A stretch of DNA of 32,211 nt, taken from positions 1 to 32,211 of the forward strand of contig JAFIEK010000042.1 of NCBI GenBank assembly GCA_020832545.1, in the 5' to 3' direction. A program made the position numbers and the translations under genes. The notes beneath the pieces were generated by a model that had not been told where the DNA came from, made no database searches, and worked only from the letters and a program-made list of their open reading frames with translations. Origin of the DNA: Pararhodobacter sp. Its GTDB lineage: Bacteria; Pseudomonadota; Alphaproteobacteria; Rhodobacterales; Rhodobacteraceae. Below, piece by piece: positions 1 through 8,031 of this stretch. Position 1 is the stretch's first letter, and the number at the start of each line of letters is the position of its first letter.

Positions 1-868
1 AGCCCGCGCGCTCGGCCTTAGAGGTCGGCACGGTGCGCGTGGTGCCCGCACCCGCGCGCGCGTAGATCATCTTCTGTTCCTTGGCGCCAAGGCGCTTTTC
101 GACAATCGGCACCGCACCCGCGCGCGCCAGCAGCGGCTTGAACACCTGATATTCATCGGGGTCCACAGTGCCCTGCACCACGGTCTCGCCCAGACCCCAG
201 GCGGCATCGATCACCACCACACCCTCAAACCCGGTCTCGGTATCTATGGAGAACAACACGCCAGAGCCGCCGATATCCGAGCGCACCATCACCTGTACAC
301 CAACCGACAGCGCCACCTTCAGATGGTCGAACCCCTTGGCCTCACGGTAGCTGATCGCCCGGTCGGTGAAGAGCGAGGCATAGCAGCGCCGGCAGGCCTC
401 CAGCAGCGCCTCAGGCCCGCGGATATTCAGGAATGTCTCCTGCTGGCCGGCAAAACTGGCATCCGGCAGATCCTCGGCAGTGGCCGAGGAGCGCACGGCA
501 ACATCGGCCTCCGCGCGCCCGATGCGCGCGCAGAGCGCGGCATACTCAGCGCGGATTGCGGCGGCGGTCTCGTCTGGCCAGTCGGCCTGCAGGAACGCCG
601 CGCGCAGCTTTTTCCCGGTCTCGGCCAGCGTGGCCTTGCCCGCGTGCATCGCGTCCAGCTCCCCGGCGACCACGCGGCGCAGATCGCCTGCATCAACAAA
701 CTGCCAATAGGCATGCGACGTCGTCGCAAACCCCGGCGGAACCTCCACCCCGCGCGCGCCCAGATGGCACACCATCTCGCCAAGCGAGGCGTTCTTGCCC
801 CCCACACGCGCAACATCGTCGCGCCCAAGATCCTCAAAACGGATGGTCTGATTGCCGATATCGCCCAT
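1..868 (-). CDS. ppsA: Phosphoenolpyruvate synthase, N-terminal part (gene runs off the window)
   Basis: Pyruvate, water dikinase makes phosphoenolpyruvate from pyruvate and ATP in gluconeogenesis. The reading frame is open from the ATG at 868-866 to the window edge, giving 289 codons, all in the N-terminal nucleotide-binding domain. It opens with an IRFEDLGRDDVARVGGKNASL-like start (about residues 9-29) in which GGKNASLGEM is the family's usual N-terminal motif, and has RSSATAEDLPDASFAGQQE at about residues 126-144, typical of PpsA. Further on, GGSGVLFSIDTETGF and AAWGLGETVVQG also fit. An AGGGGGG Shine-Dalgarno lies 5 nt before the start. The phosphohistidine and PEP-binding domains would lie left of base 1, so completeness cannot be judged. 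Pyruvate phosphate dikinase is the alternative, but the motif spacing fits PpsA better. Confidence 0.9.
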   Translation of the reverse strand, partial: MGDIGNQTIRFEDLGRDDVARVGGKNASLGEMVCHLGARGVEVPPGFATTSHAYWQFVDAGDLRRVVAGELDAMHAGKATLAETGKKLRAAFLQADWPDETAAAIRAEYAALCARIGRAEADVAVRSSATAEDLPDASFAGQQETFLNIRGPEALLEACRRCYASLFTDRAISYREAKGFDHLKVALSVGVQVMVRSDIGGSGVLFSIDTETGFEGVVVIDAAWGLGETVVQGTVDPDEYQVFKPLLARAGAVPIVEKRLGAKEQKMIYARAGAGTTRTVPTSKAERAG

Positions 869-974
869 GTACCCCCCTGCTGCGCCGGAAATGCCCGGCA
901 GCAGGCGGGGGCATGCCCTTGCGCCTGCAAACGCCGAACCACCCAAAGCCTGCCGTGATTCGCCCGCTTGCACC

Positions 975-988
975 TTGATCTGCATCAT
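975..988 (-). promoter_or_regulatory. Candidate FNR/CRP-family site upstream of pps
   Basis: TTGATCTGCATCAT differs from the FNR consensus TTGAT-N4-ATCAA only in the last base. It ends 107 nt before the pps start. The match is good but there is no clear promoter at a fixed distance, and a chance match is possible. Confidence 0.3.
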
Positions 989-1064
989 GACCGGACGGCG
1001 GCCCCTTTGGACGCTTTTCGCAGTGCGTATTTGCAGCAAGATGAAAGCGCATCGCTTACGCCTT

Positions 1065-1135
1065 CATTTACTTACAAATATCCCGGGGGAAAGCCGGTCT
1101 GCGCAGCAGAGCGGATTGGGGGCAGCGCCCCCCAA
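1065..1135 (+). repeat. Intergenic repeat, copy 1, with GC hairpin
   Basis: CATTTACTTACA followed by AATATCCCGGGGGA (to 1090) matches the arms found at 21069-21097 and, inverted, at 28379-28408. As in those copies, a GC-rich hairpin follows: TTGGGGGC paired with GCCCCCCAA at 1116-1135, and a second GCCCCC/GGGGGC pair around 1145-1161. Only one arm is present here, whereas the other two loci have two inverted arms. Confidence 0.6.
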
Positions 1136-1211
1136 GCGGGCCGAGCCCCCTCGATGGGGGCGAGGCCCGCCCTCCTGCTGAGGGTGTGCGCGCGTAACGC
1201 CACAGGGACGC

Positions 1212-2234
1212 TCAGCCGCCGGTGTGGCTCATGTGACGGCTCATCTGCCCGTCGACCCGTTGGCGCGAGTAGTCGAAATCATGCCCCTTGGGCTTGTGGG
1301 CGATCGCATCGCGGATCGCACTGACGAGCACCGCGTCATCACCGCTGGCGCGCAGCGGTGCGCGCAGGTCGGCCATGTCTTCCTGGCCCAGACACATATA
1401 CAATTCGCCCGTGCAGGTCAGTCGTACCCGGTTGCAGCTTTCACAGAAATTGTGCGTCAGCGGCGTGATGAAGCCGATCTTCTGCCCGCTCTCCTCCAGC
1501 CGCACATAGCGGGCGGGGCCGCCGGTGCGCTCGGTCAACTCGCTCAGTGTGTAGCGTTCAGCCAGTCGCGCGCGCAGTTCCTTCAGCGGCCAGTACTGAT
1601 CCAGCCGCAACTCCTCGCCCATCTCACCCATTGGCATGACCTCGATGAAGGTCAGGTCATGGCCTTCACGCGCGCACCATTCGATCATGGTGAACAACTC
1701 ATCCTCGTTAAAGCCCTTCAGCGCGACCGCATTGATCTTCACCCGCAGCCCTGCCGCCCGCGCCGCCTCGATCCCTTTCAGAACCTGCGGCAGCCGGCCC
1801 CATCGGGTGATGTCGGCGAATTTCTTCTCATCAAGCGTGTCGAGCGAAACATTGACCCGCCGCACCCCCAGCGCCGCCAGATCGGGTGCGAAGCGCGCAA
1901 GTTGCGAGCCGTTGGTGGTCAGTGTCAGCTCTTTCAGCGCGCCGCTATCCAGATGCCGCGCCATCGCCTCGAAAAAGGTCAGAATACCCTTGCGCACCAG
2001 TGGCTCGCCCCCGGTGATACGCAGTTTTTCCACCCCCAGCCCGACGAAGGCGGTGCACAGCCGGTCCAGCTCTTCCAGCGTCAGCAGCTCTTTCTTGGGC
2101 AAAAAGGTCATGTGCTCGGCCATGCAATAAGTGCAGCGGAAGTCACAGCGATCGGTCACCGAGACCCGTAGATAACTGATCGGCCGCTGGAAAGGGTCGA
2201 TCAAGGGCGCGTGCGTGGCCAGGGGCGCGTGCAT
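1212..2234 (-). CDS. moaA: GTP 3',8-cyclase MoaA
   Basis: This radical-SAM enzyme catalyses the first step of molybdenum cofactor synthesis, turning GTP into 3',8-cyclo-7,8-dihydro-GTP, which MoaC converts to cyclic pyranopterin phosphate. The 340-residue length is normal. The N-terminal radical-SAM cluster CDFRCTYC gives C30, C34 and C37. The C-terminal cluster has C264, C267 and C281 with the MoaA CX2CX13C spacing, and the protein ends in the conserved Gly-Gly tail. GGEPLVRKG (SAM-binding) is also present. A strong AGGAGG lies 7 nt before the ATG at 2234. No other molybdopterin gene is next to it in this window, so it stands alone; the gene to its left is pps, 343 nt away on the same strand. 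The call is certain. Confidence 0.97.
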   Translation of the reverse strand: MHAPLATHAPLIDPFQRPISYLRVSVTDRCDFRCTYCMAEHMTFLPKKELLTLEELDRLCTAFVGLGVEKLRITGGEPLVRKGILTFFEAMARHLDSGALKELTLTTNGSQLARFAPDLAALGVRRVNVSLDTLDEKKFADITRWGRLPQVLKGIEAARAAGLRVKINAVALKGFNEDELFTMIEWCAREGHDLTFIEVMPMGEMGEELRLDQYWPLKELRARLAERYTLSELTERTGGPARYVRLEESGQKIGFITPLTHNFCESCNRVRLTCTGELYMCLGQEDMADLRAPLRASGDDAVLVSAIRDAIAHKPKGHDFDYSRQRVDGQMSRHMSHTGG

Positions 2235-2259
2235 GGGTCTGCCTCCTCTTTGGCTGACA

Positions 2260-2287
2260 AGCTAGTGAGAAGCAGGGGGGCTGACAA
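2260..2287 (-). promoter_or_regulatory. Candidate sigma-70 promoter of moaA
   Basis: On the minus strand TTGTCA (2287-2282) is followed after 16 nt by TAGCTT (2265-2260). The predicted start near 2253 would give a leader of about 19 nt that still contains the AGGAGG site. The -35 is good and the -10 is weak. Confidence 0.4.
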
Positions 2288-2296
2288 GGGAAGGCG

Positions 2297-2325
2297 TTGC
2301 CACATTCGCGGCAGGGGGCTAGGTT
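2297..2325 (+). promoter_or_regulatory. Candidate promoter of the lipoprotein gene, close to leaderless spacing
   Basis: TTGCCA (2297-2302), a 17-nt spacer and TAGGTT (2320-2325) end 6 nt before the ATG at 2332. A start at the usual distance would fall on or next to the ATG. The -10 matches only three of six consensus bases. Confidence 0.35.
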
Positions 2326-2331
2326 TGCGCC

Positions 2332-2853
2332 ATGAGAGTGATCATCCCCCTTCTGGTTCTCGTGCTTTCCGGCTGTGGCGCAGGCTTTTCGCTGCGCTTT
2401 GCCCCGCCCGCGCCCGAGGTCCCGGTTTCCGTCAATCTGGAACCGGGCGAGGACGTTGTGCGCCCCGCCGCGCGCCCCGGCACAGACGGTGCGCGCCAAC
2501 CCGCCACCACCATGCGTGCATTGGGGCGCAGTGCAGCGGCGTTGGACACAACCACCGACACCGAACGCGCCGCCGCCACCGAGGTCGCTTCAGGCCCCTC
2601 CGGTGCGGCCCTGGGTGAGACACTGGCGGGCCTGGGCCCGCCGACAGAGCCGGGCTTCTGGTTGCGCACCGGGCTGGTGGACCGCACGCGACAGGGCCGG
2701 GTAGAAACAGCCGCTGGCGCCTCGGTCCGGCTGGAACTGCGCCCCTCGGGCAATGCGCCGGGATCAGGCAGCCAGATCTCGCTGCCCGCGATCCGCGCGC
2801 TGGAGGCCCCGCTGACGCAGCTTCTGCCGCTGACGGTCTTCGCACTGGACTGA
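2332..2853 (+). CDS. Small lipoprotein of unknown function
   Basis: The protein of 173 residues starts with a lipoprotein signal (VLVLSGC, lipobox cysteine C15), so it should be lipid-anchored at the cell envelope. The middle (about residues 25-95) is low in complexity and rich in Ala, Pro, Arg and Thr. The C-terminal 75 residues look folded: GLGPPTEPGFWLRTGLV, then a GRVETAAG turn and SQISLPAIRALEAPLTQLLPL. From memory this tail resembles a Rhodobacterales family often labelled 'D-galactarate dehydratase'. Nothing here supports such an activity: it is too short, is an envelope lipoprotein and shows no catalytic motif. It lies divergent to moaA, 97 nt away, and 54 nt before the cupin gene, with which it may be cotranscribed. 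Confidence 0.7.
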   Translation: MRVIIPLLVLVLSGCGAGFSLRFAPPAPEVPVSVNLEPGEDVVRPAARPGTDGARQPATTMRALGRSAAALDTTTDTERAAATEVASGPSGAALGETLAGLGPPTEPGFWLRTGLVDRTRQGRVETAAGASVRLELRPSGNAPGSGSQISLPAIRALEAPLTQLLPLTVFALD

Positions 2854-2907
2854 AAGCCGCAGGCGCGGCTAACCTTGCACGGGTTTTCCGGCAGCGAGAC
2901 AACGACC

Positions 2908-3339
2908 ATGACACGTGCAGAAGATGTGATCAGCCGATTCGATCTGGAGCGTCACCCGGAAGGCGGCTGGTTTCGTCAGACCTGGCTGGCCCCCGCCGAG
3001 GCGGATGCGCGGCCCTCAGGAAGTTGCATTCTGTTCCTGTTGCAGGCGGGCGAGCGCAGTCACTGGCATCGCATCGATGTCGATGAGATCTGGCTTTTCA
3101 ACGCAGGCGCGCCGCTGACGCTGTCCATCGCCGCCACGGATGCGGGCCCGGCACGCGACTGGCGGCTGGGGCCGGATCTGGCTGCGGGCGATCATCCGCA
3201 GGTGATCGTCCCCGCGCGGCACTGGCAGGGCGCACGCAGCCTCGGCGACTGGACGCTGGTCAGCTGCCTTGTCTCGCCCGCCTTCCGGTTCGAGCATTTT
3301 GAGCTGGCACCACCCGCGTTCGACATACCAAAGGGCTGA
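2908..3339 (+). CDS. DUF985 cupin-family protein
   Basis: The protein of 143 residues belongs to the cupin DUF985 (Cupin_5) family. Family features visible are HPEGGWF at residues 16-22, the SHWHRID cupin metal-binding-like segment in the middle, WLFNAGAPL, and a C-terminal HWQGARSLGDWTLVSCLVSPAF with FEHFELA. The ATG at 2908 was chosen because the family begins just before the HPEGGW motif. A TTG 33 nt upstream would only add unlike residues. No substrate is known for the family, and nothing in this window assigns one. It sits between the lipoprotein gene (54 nt upstream) and purB (68 nt downstream, with its own promoter candidate). Confidence 0.85.
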   Translation: MTRAEDVISRFDLERHPEGGWFRQTWLAPAEADARPSGSCILFLLQAGERSHWHRIDVDEIWLFNAGAPLTLSIAATDAGPARDWRLGPDLAAGDHPQVIVPARHWQGARSLGDWTLVSCLVSPAFRFEHFELAPPAFDIPKG

Positions 3340-3346
3340 GCGGCGC

Positions 3347-3375
3347 TTGCACCGGGGGCGGGCGCGGTCTATCAG
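3347..3375 (+). promoter_or_regulatory. Candidate promoter of purB
   Basis: TTGCAC (3347-3352), a 17-nt spacer and TATCAG (3370-3375) lie 32 nt before the purB ATG. A start near 3382 leaves a short leader that includes GAGG at 3395-3398 as ribosome binding site. Confidence 0.4.
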
Positions 3376-3407
3376 GCCTCAACCCTGACATTCCCGAGGT
3401 TTTTGCC

Positions 3408-4715
3408 ATGATCCCCCGCTATTCCCGCCCCGAGATGGTTGCCATCTGGTCGCCCGAGACCAAGTTCCGCATCTGGTTCGAGATCGAGGCGCATGCCTGC
3501 GACGCGATGGCCGATCTGGGCGTGATCCCGCGCGAGAATGCGCAGGCGCTGTGGAAAGCAAAGGATGTGGAATTTGACGTGGCGCGCATTGACGCCATCG
3601 AGGCCGTCACCAAGCACGACGTCATCGCCTTTTTGACCCATCTGGCCGAGATCGTGGGCAGCGACGCGGCGCGCTTCGTGCATCAGGGCATGACCTCGTC
3701 CGACGTGCTGGATACCACGCTGAACGTGCAACTGGTGCGCGCGACGGATCTGTTGCTGGCGGGTATGGACCGGGTGCTGGCGGCGCTGAAAACCCGCGCG
3801 CATGAGCACAAGGATACCGTGCGCATCGGGCGCAGCCACGGGATACATGCGGAACCCACCACCATGGGGCTGACTTTCGCGCGCTTCTATGCCGAGATGG
3901 CGCGCGGTCGCGCGCGGCTGGAAGCGGCGCGCGCCGAGGTGGCGACGGGCGCGATTTCAGGCGCGGTGGGGACATTTGCCAATATCGACCCGCGGGTGGA
4001 AGAGCATGTCTGCGCGCAGCTGGGGCTGGTGGCTGAGCCGATCTCGACACAGGTGATCCCGCGCGACCGGCATGCGATGTTCTTTGCCACGCTGGGGGTG
4101 ATTGCCTCGTCAATCGAGAATATCGCCACCGAGGTCCGGCATATGCAGCGCACCGAGGTGCTGGAGGCCGAGGAGTTCTTCAGCGCCGGGCAAAAGGGCT
4201 CGTCGGCCATGCCGCACAAACGCAACCCGGTGCTGACCGAGAACCTGACGGGGCTGGCGCGGCTGGTGCGCATGGCGGTGGTGCCGGCGATGGAGAATGT
4301 GGCGTTGTGGCACGAGCGCGATATCTCGCATTCCTCGGTCGAGCGGATGATCGGACCGGATGCGACGGTGACGCTGGACTTCGCGCTGCACCGGCTGGCA
4401 GGTGTGATCGAGAAGCTGGTGATTTACCCTGATAACATGCTGGCCAACATGAACAAATTCCGTGGGCTGGTGATGAGTCAGCGGGTGCTGCTGGCGCTGA
4501 CGCAGGCAGGCGTGTCGCGCGAGGATGCCTACCGGCTGGTGCAGCGCAATGCGATGAAGGTCTGGGAAGAGGGCAAGGATTTCAAGACCGAACTGTTGGC
4601 GGATGCCGAGGTCACAGCGGCCCTGTCCCCCGCCGAGATCGAAGAGAAGTTCGATCTGGGCTATCATACCAAACATGTCGATACGATCTTCGCGCGGGTC
4701 TTTGGCGCTGCCTGA
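3408..4715 (+). CDS. purB: Adenylosuccinate lyase
   Basis: PurB acts twice in purine synthesis: it splits SAICAR to AICAR, and adenylosuccinate to AMP, releasing fumarate each time. The 435-residue length is right for the bacterial enzyme. The fumarase/aspartase superfamily signature SSAMPHKRNP is at residues 265-274, with the mobile-loop serines at 265-266. The N-terminal IPRYSRPEMVAIWSPETKF is the PurB opening, and HQGMTSSDVLDT and GRSHGIHAEPTTMGL are the other two conserved active-site regions. It converges on pgi, separated by 73 nt containing a perfect inverted repeat. guaA, another purine gene, lies 25 kb away, so there is no purine operon here. Confidence 0.97.
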   Translation: MIPRYSRPEMVAIWSPETKFRIWFEIEAHACDAMADLGVIPRENAQALWKAKDVEFDVARIDAIEAVTKHDVIAFLTHLAEIVGSDAARFVHQGMTSSDVLDTTLNVQLVRATDLLLAGMDRVLAALKTRAHEHKDTVRIGRSHGIHAEPTTMGLTFARFYAEMARGRARLEAARAEVATGAISGAVGTFANIDPRVEEHVCAQLGLVAEPISTQVIPRDRHAMFFATLGVIASSIENIATEVRHMQRTEVLEAEEFFSAGQKGSSAMPHKRNPVLTENLTGLARLVRMAVVPAMENVALWHERDISHSSVERMIGPDATVTLDFALHRLAGVIEKLVIYPDNMLANMNKFRGLVMSQRVLLALTQAGVSREDAYRLVQRNAMKVWEEGKDFKTELLADAEVTAALSPAEIEEKFDLGYHTKHVDTIFARVFGAA

Positions 4716-4752
4716 GCCACGCGCCGGGGAATGTGAACAAGCAATCGCGTTG

Positions 4753-4772
4753 AAGCGCCTTCAAAGGCGCTT
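4753..4772. terminator. Bidirectional hairpin between purB and pgi
   Basis: AAGCGCCTT and AAGGCGCTT form a perfect 9-bp inverted repeat with only CA between them (in practice 8 bp with a 4-nt loop). It lies midway between the convergent purB and pgi stop codons. The flanking T run is short on both strands, so termination may be weak. Confidence 0.55.
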
Positions 4773-4788
4773 CCCGCCCTGCCCGATA

Positions 4789-6411
4789 TCAGCCCGCGAT
4801 CCGTGAAATCGTCTCAATCAGGCGCAGGGTTGAACTGTCGCGGCCCTCGGCACCGCTGCCCCCTTCGATCATCGGCAAAAGCTGTTGTGCCAGTTCCTTG
4901 CCCAGCTCAACGCCCCATTGATCGAAGGAATTGATGCCCAGCACCACCCCTTCGACAAAAACCCGGTGTTCATAGAGCGCCAGCAGCGCCCCCAGCATGG
5001 CGGGCGTGAGGCGCGAATAGAGCAGCATGACCGACGGACGGTTGCCCGGAAAGACCCGGTGGCGTGCCTGTCGCTCCAGTTCCTTGCCGGTAAGCCCCCT
5101 GGCTTTCATCATCGCACGCGCCGTTTTGAGCGGGCGACCGTGCATCAGCGCCTCAGCCTGAGCCAGACAATTGGCCACCAGAAGCCGGTGCTGGTGGGCC
5201 AGAGCGGGCTCATGCCCGCAGGCCGCGAGCAGAAATTCGCATGGCACCGTCGCCGTGCCCTGATGGATCATCTGAAAGAACGCATGCTGCCCGTTGGTGC
5301 CCGGCTCACCCCAGACCACGGGCGACGAGGGCCGCTTCAGATCGCTGCCATCCATCGCCACCCGCTTGCCGTTCGATTCCATTTCAAGCTGTTGCAGATA
5401 GGCCGGAAGCCGCGCCAGCCGCTGGTCATAGGGAATGACCGCACGCGTCGGATAGCCGCAGACCTGATGATGCCAGAGCCCCGAAAGCGCCAGCATCACC
5501 GGCAGGTTCTGCGCCAGCGGGGCCGTGCGGAAATGCTGATCCATCACCGCAGCGCCACCGAGAAAGGCACGGAAATGGTCAGGCCCGATGGCGATCATCA
5601 GGCTCAGCCCGATCGGCCCCCAGACGGAAAAGCGCCCGCCCACCCAGTCTTCGAAACCGAACACCCGCGCCGGGTCAATGCCGAATGCCGCAGTCTTGTC
5701 CAGCGCCGAGGACAGCGCCACAAACTGGCGCGTCGGATCGCTGAGGCCACGTGACATCCAGTCGCGCGCGGTCTGGGCATTGGCCATCGTCTCTTGCGTG
5801 GTGAAGGTCTTGGAGGCGACGATGATCAGCGTGGTTTCGGGGTTCAGGGGTTCCAGCACGTCATGGATATGCGCACCATCCACATTGGACACGAAATGGC
5901 AGCGCGGCCCGTCCAGATAGGGTTTGAGTGCCTGCACCGCCATGGCCGGGCCCAGATCAGAGCCACCGATACCGATATTGACCACATCGCTGATCCGCCC
6001 ACCGACGCCACGGATGCGCCCGTCGCGCAGATCGCGGGCGAACACCTCCATCCGCGTCAGCGTGGCGCGCACGCCGTCCATGATATCGGCGCCGTCAAGC
6101 GTCACCGCGCCATCAAGATTGCGCAGCGCCGTGTGCAGCACCGCACGATCCTCGGTCTCGTTGATGCGCGCACCGGTGAACATGGCCTCGCGCCGCGCTT
6201 CCAGCCCGCTGCCCTCAGCCAGTGCCAGCAGCAGATCGCGGATTTCGGCATCAATATTGGTCTTGGAATAATCCAGAAATATCTCGCCAACAGCCTCATC
6301 TGCAAGCGAAACGCTGAAACTCTCCGCGCGCGCGGGGTCATCGAAAAGGGAAGCGATTGTCCGGTCCGAGACCGTTTCGAGCCGCGCAGCAAGCGCCGTC
6401 CAGCTGTCCAT
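4789..6411 (-). CDS. pgi: Glucose-6-phosphate isomerase
   Basis: Pgi interconverts glucose 6-phosphate and fructose 6-phosphate in the cytoplasm. The 540 residues match the long bacterial form. Visible signatures are IGIGGSDLGPAMA, VASKTFTTQET, the PROSITE-type DWVGGRFSVWGPIG, the active-site region QLEMESNGKR, GTNGQHAFFQMIHQGT with the conserved histidines, and INSFDQWGVELGK near the C-terminus. The start at 6411 gives the usual N-terminus, with AAGG 6 nt before the ATG. The gene is divergent to the alkA-type glycosylase gene, 180 nt away, and convergent with purB. Nothing unusual is seen in the reading frame. Confidence 0.97.
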   Translation of the reverse strand: MDSWTALAARLETVSDRTIASLFDDPARAESFSVSLADEAVGEIFLDYSKTNIDAEIRDLLLALAEGSGLEARREAMFTGARINETEDRAVLHTALRNLDGAVTLDGADIMDGVRATLTRMEVFARDLRDGRIRGVGGRISDVVNIGIGGSDLGPAMAVQALKPYLDGPRCHFVSNVDGAHIHDVLEPLNPETTLIIVASKTFTTQETMANAQTARDWMSRGLSDPTRQFVALSSALDKTAAFGIDPARVFGFEDWVGGRFSVWGPIGLSLMIAIGPDHFRAFLGGAAVMDQHFRTAPLAQNLPVMLALSGLWHHQVCGYPTRAVIPYDQRLARLPAYLQQLEMESNGKRVAMDGSDLKRPSSPVVWGEPGTNGQHAFFQMIHQGTATVPCEFLLAACGHEPALAHQHRLLVANCLAQAEALMHGRPLKTARAMMKARGLTGKELERQARHRVFPGNRPSVMLLYSRLTPAMLGALLALYEHRVFVEGVVLGINSFDQWGVELGKELAQQLLPMIEGGSGAEGRDSSTLRLIETISRIAG

Positions 6412-6591
6412 GGCGAGCCTTGAATTTCTTTCTTCGCCCCTTCATGCCAGCAAGCGCCCACATTGCCCAGAGTAAAAGCAGCCCGTGCAGTTCGCAATGC
6501 TGCGGGGTGCCGTTCCCGGGCAACACCTTCCTCCCCGGCTCCGTCGGCAGCCCCCCTTGCGATCCACGCATCGGCGGGGCACCATGCGCCC

Positions 6592-7224
6592 ATGATGATC
6601 GGACGGATTCTGCACAGCGACGCCTGCATGGCCGAAGGCGCGCATTGGCTGGGCGCGCGCGAGCCGCGTTTTGCCCATGCGCTTGAGCTTTGCGGCCCGG
6701 TGCCCCTGCGCCGCCGGGCAGACGGGTTTGAGGCTTTGATGTCGGCGATTGTCAGTCAACAAGTCTCTGTCGCCGCCGCCCGCGCAATTCAGGGACGGCT
6801 GGAAGCCGCAGGCCTGATCACACCCGAAGCCATCGCCCTTGTCGATGACGAGGCCCTGCGCGCAGGCGGCCTGTCACGCCAGAAGATCCGCTATATCCGC
6901 GCACTGGCCGAAGCCGGGATCGATTTTGACGCGCTGCGCACCACGCCTGACACCGAAGTGGTGGAGCAGCTGATCGTCGTGCCCGGCGTGGGCCGCTGGA
7001 CCGCCGAGATCTACGCCATGTTCAGCCTTGGCCGCGCCGATGTCTTCGCCCCCAACGATCTGGCATTGCAGGAGGCTGCGCGGATCCTGTTTGACCTGCC
7101 CGAGCGCCCGCGCGAGGCCGCATTGCGGCGCATGGCCGACGACTGGTCGCCATGGCGCACGGTTGCGGCGGGGTTGCTCTGGGCCTATTACCGCGTGGCA
7201 AAGGAACGCGAAGGCGTGGTCTGA
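6592..7224 (+). CDS. AlkA-type DNA-3-methyladenine glycosylase
   Basis: This base-excision repair enzyme removes alkylated purines from DNA. At 210 residues it is a short AlkA-like member of the HhH-GPD superfamily and lacks the extra N-terminal domain of E. coli AlkA. The helix-hairpin-helix has PGVG at residues 131-134 within VVPGVGRWTAEIYAMF. The general-base aspartate is D156 in FAPNDLALQ. FEALMSAIVSQQVSVAAA near residue 50 is the usual family segment. Two ATGs (6592 and 6595) are possible. The longer open frame upstream (from 6463) is Arg/Ala-rich and unlike the family, so it was trimmed. The esterase gene follows after 11 nt and is probably cotranscribed. A second, unrelated 3-methyladenine glycosylase (Tag) is at 16359-16964. 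Confidence 0.9.
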   Translation: MMIGRILHSDACMAEGAHWLGAREPRFAHALELCGPVPLRRRADGFEALMSAIVSQQVSVAAARAIQGRLEAAGLITPEAIALVDDEALRAGGLSRQKIRYIRALAEAGIDFDALRTTPDTEVVEQLIVVPGVGRWTAEIYAMFSLGRADVFAPNDLALQEAARILFDLPERPREAALRRMADDWSPWRTVAAGLLWAYYRVAKEREGVV

Positions 7225-7235
7225 AGGGGAAACAC

Positions 7236-7898
7236 ATGGTCCGCACACTCGATATGGCCCGCAAGGGCGTCGCAAAGGGCAAGGCCCGCTCGGCGGTGAT
7301 CTTTCTGCATGGGTATGGCGCGGATGGTGCCGATCTGCTGGGTCTGGCCGATGTGCTGGCCCCGCATCTGCCCGACACCGCCTTTTACGCCCCCAACGCG
7401 CCAGAGCGTTGCACCAACAATCCGCATGGGTTTCAGTGGTTTCCGATCCCGTGGCTGGATGGCTCCAGCCAGGAGGATGCCGAAACCGGCATGCGCGCGG
7501 CGGTCAGTGATCTGAACGCCTGTATCGATCAGGTGCTGGACGAAGAAGGCCTGGAACCTGAAGCTCTGGCGCTGGTGGGCTTTTCGCAGGGCACGATGAT
7601 GGCCCTGCATGTCGCCCCGCGCCGCGCAGAGCCGGTAGCGGCGGTGGTGGGCTTTTCGGGCCGCCTTCTGGTGCCTGAAGCCCTGGCCGATGAGACCGTC
7701 AACCGCATGCCCGTGCTGTTGATCCATGGCGATGCCGATGACATGGTACCGATCGCCGCCTTGTCCGAGGCCGGCGATGCGCTGGTGGCGGCAGGGTTTG
7801 AAACCTATGCTCATGTCTCAAAAGGAACCGGCCACGGCATCGCCCCTGACGGGCTGTCGCTGGCACTGGGATTTCTGAAAGACAAGCTGCCGGACTGA
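7236..7898 (+). CDS. Alpha/beta-hydrolase, carboxylesterase/phospholipase family
   Basis: The protein of 220 residues belongs to the small carboxylesterase family (Abhydrolase_2, related to EstB and YpfH). The catalytic triad can be read as S117 in GFSQG, D168 in HGDADDMVP and H200 in GTGHGIAPDG. FLHGYGADGADLLGLA provides the oxyanion-hole HG-G segment and YAPNAPERC is also typical of the family. No signal peptide is visible, so it should be cytoplasmic. GAAGGGGAAA precedes the ATG at 7236 by a few bases. A start further upstream (7152) would overlap the glycosylase gene in another frame and was rejected. The natural substrate cannot be told; esterase activity on short acyl esters is the family norm. 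It follows the alkA-type gene by 11 nt. Confidence 0.9.
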   Translation: MVRTLDMARKGVAKGKARSAVIFLHGYGADGADLLGLADVLAPHLPDTAFYAPNAPERCTNNPHGFQWFPIPWLDGSSQEDAETGMRAAVSDLNACIDQVLDEEGLEPEALALVGFSQGTMMALHVAPRRAEPVAAVVGFSGRLLVPEALADETVNRMPVLLIHGDADDMVPIAALSEAGDALVAAGFETYAHVSKGTGHGIAPDGLSLALGFLKDKLPD

Positions 7899-7953
7899 GC
7901 GCCCGTGTCGCGCAACTGTTACCCGCGCAGGCTATACCCCCACATCAAGAGGC

Positions 7954-7981
7954 TTGCCACACCGCGAACGCTGGATATAGT
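7954..7981 (+). promoter_or_regulatory. Sigma-70-like promoter of the HNH gene
   Basis: TTGCCA (7954-7959), a 16-nt spacer and TATAGT (7976-7981) each match five of six consensus bases, the best promoter in the window. Transcription would start near 7988, giving a 44-nt leader to the ATG at 8032. Confidence 0.55.
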
Positions 7982-8031
7982 CTGATCGCGGAAGGCCCGG
8001 CACAGATGTGCAAACTAGGGAGCAACGGCGG

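Larger units (their letters stand above)
869..1211. other. Intergenic region between moaA and pps
   Basis: This stretch of 343 bases holds no convincing gene. The pps leader is at the left, with an FNR-like sequence at 975-988. The right half is a copy of the family intergenic repeat (1065-1090) followed by GC-rich hairpins. moaA and pps both read leftwards, so the hairpins may end the moaA transcript. Confidence 0.7.

Noticed and set aside
1224-2171. Long plus-strand open frame opposite moaA
   Set aside because: It is the antisense shadow of a certain gene in GC-rich DNA and has no recognisable family.
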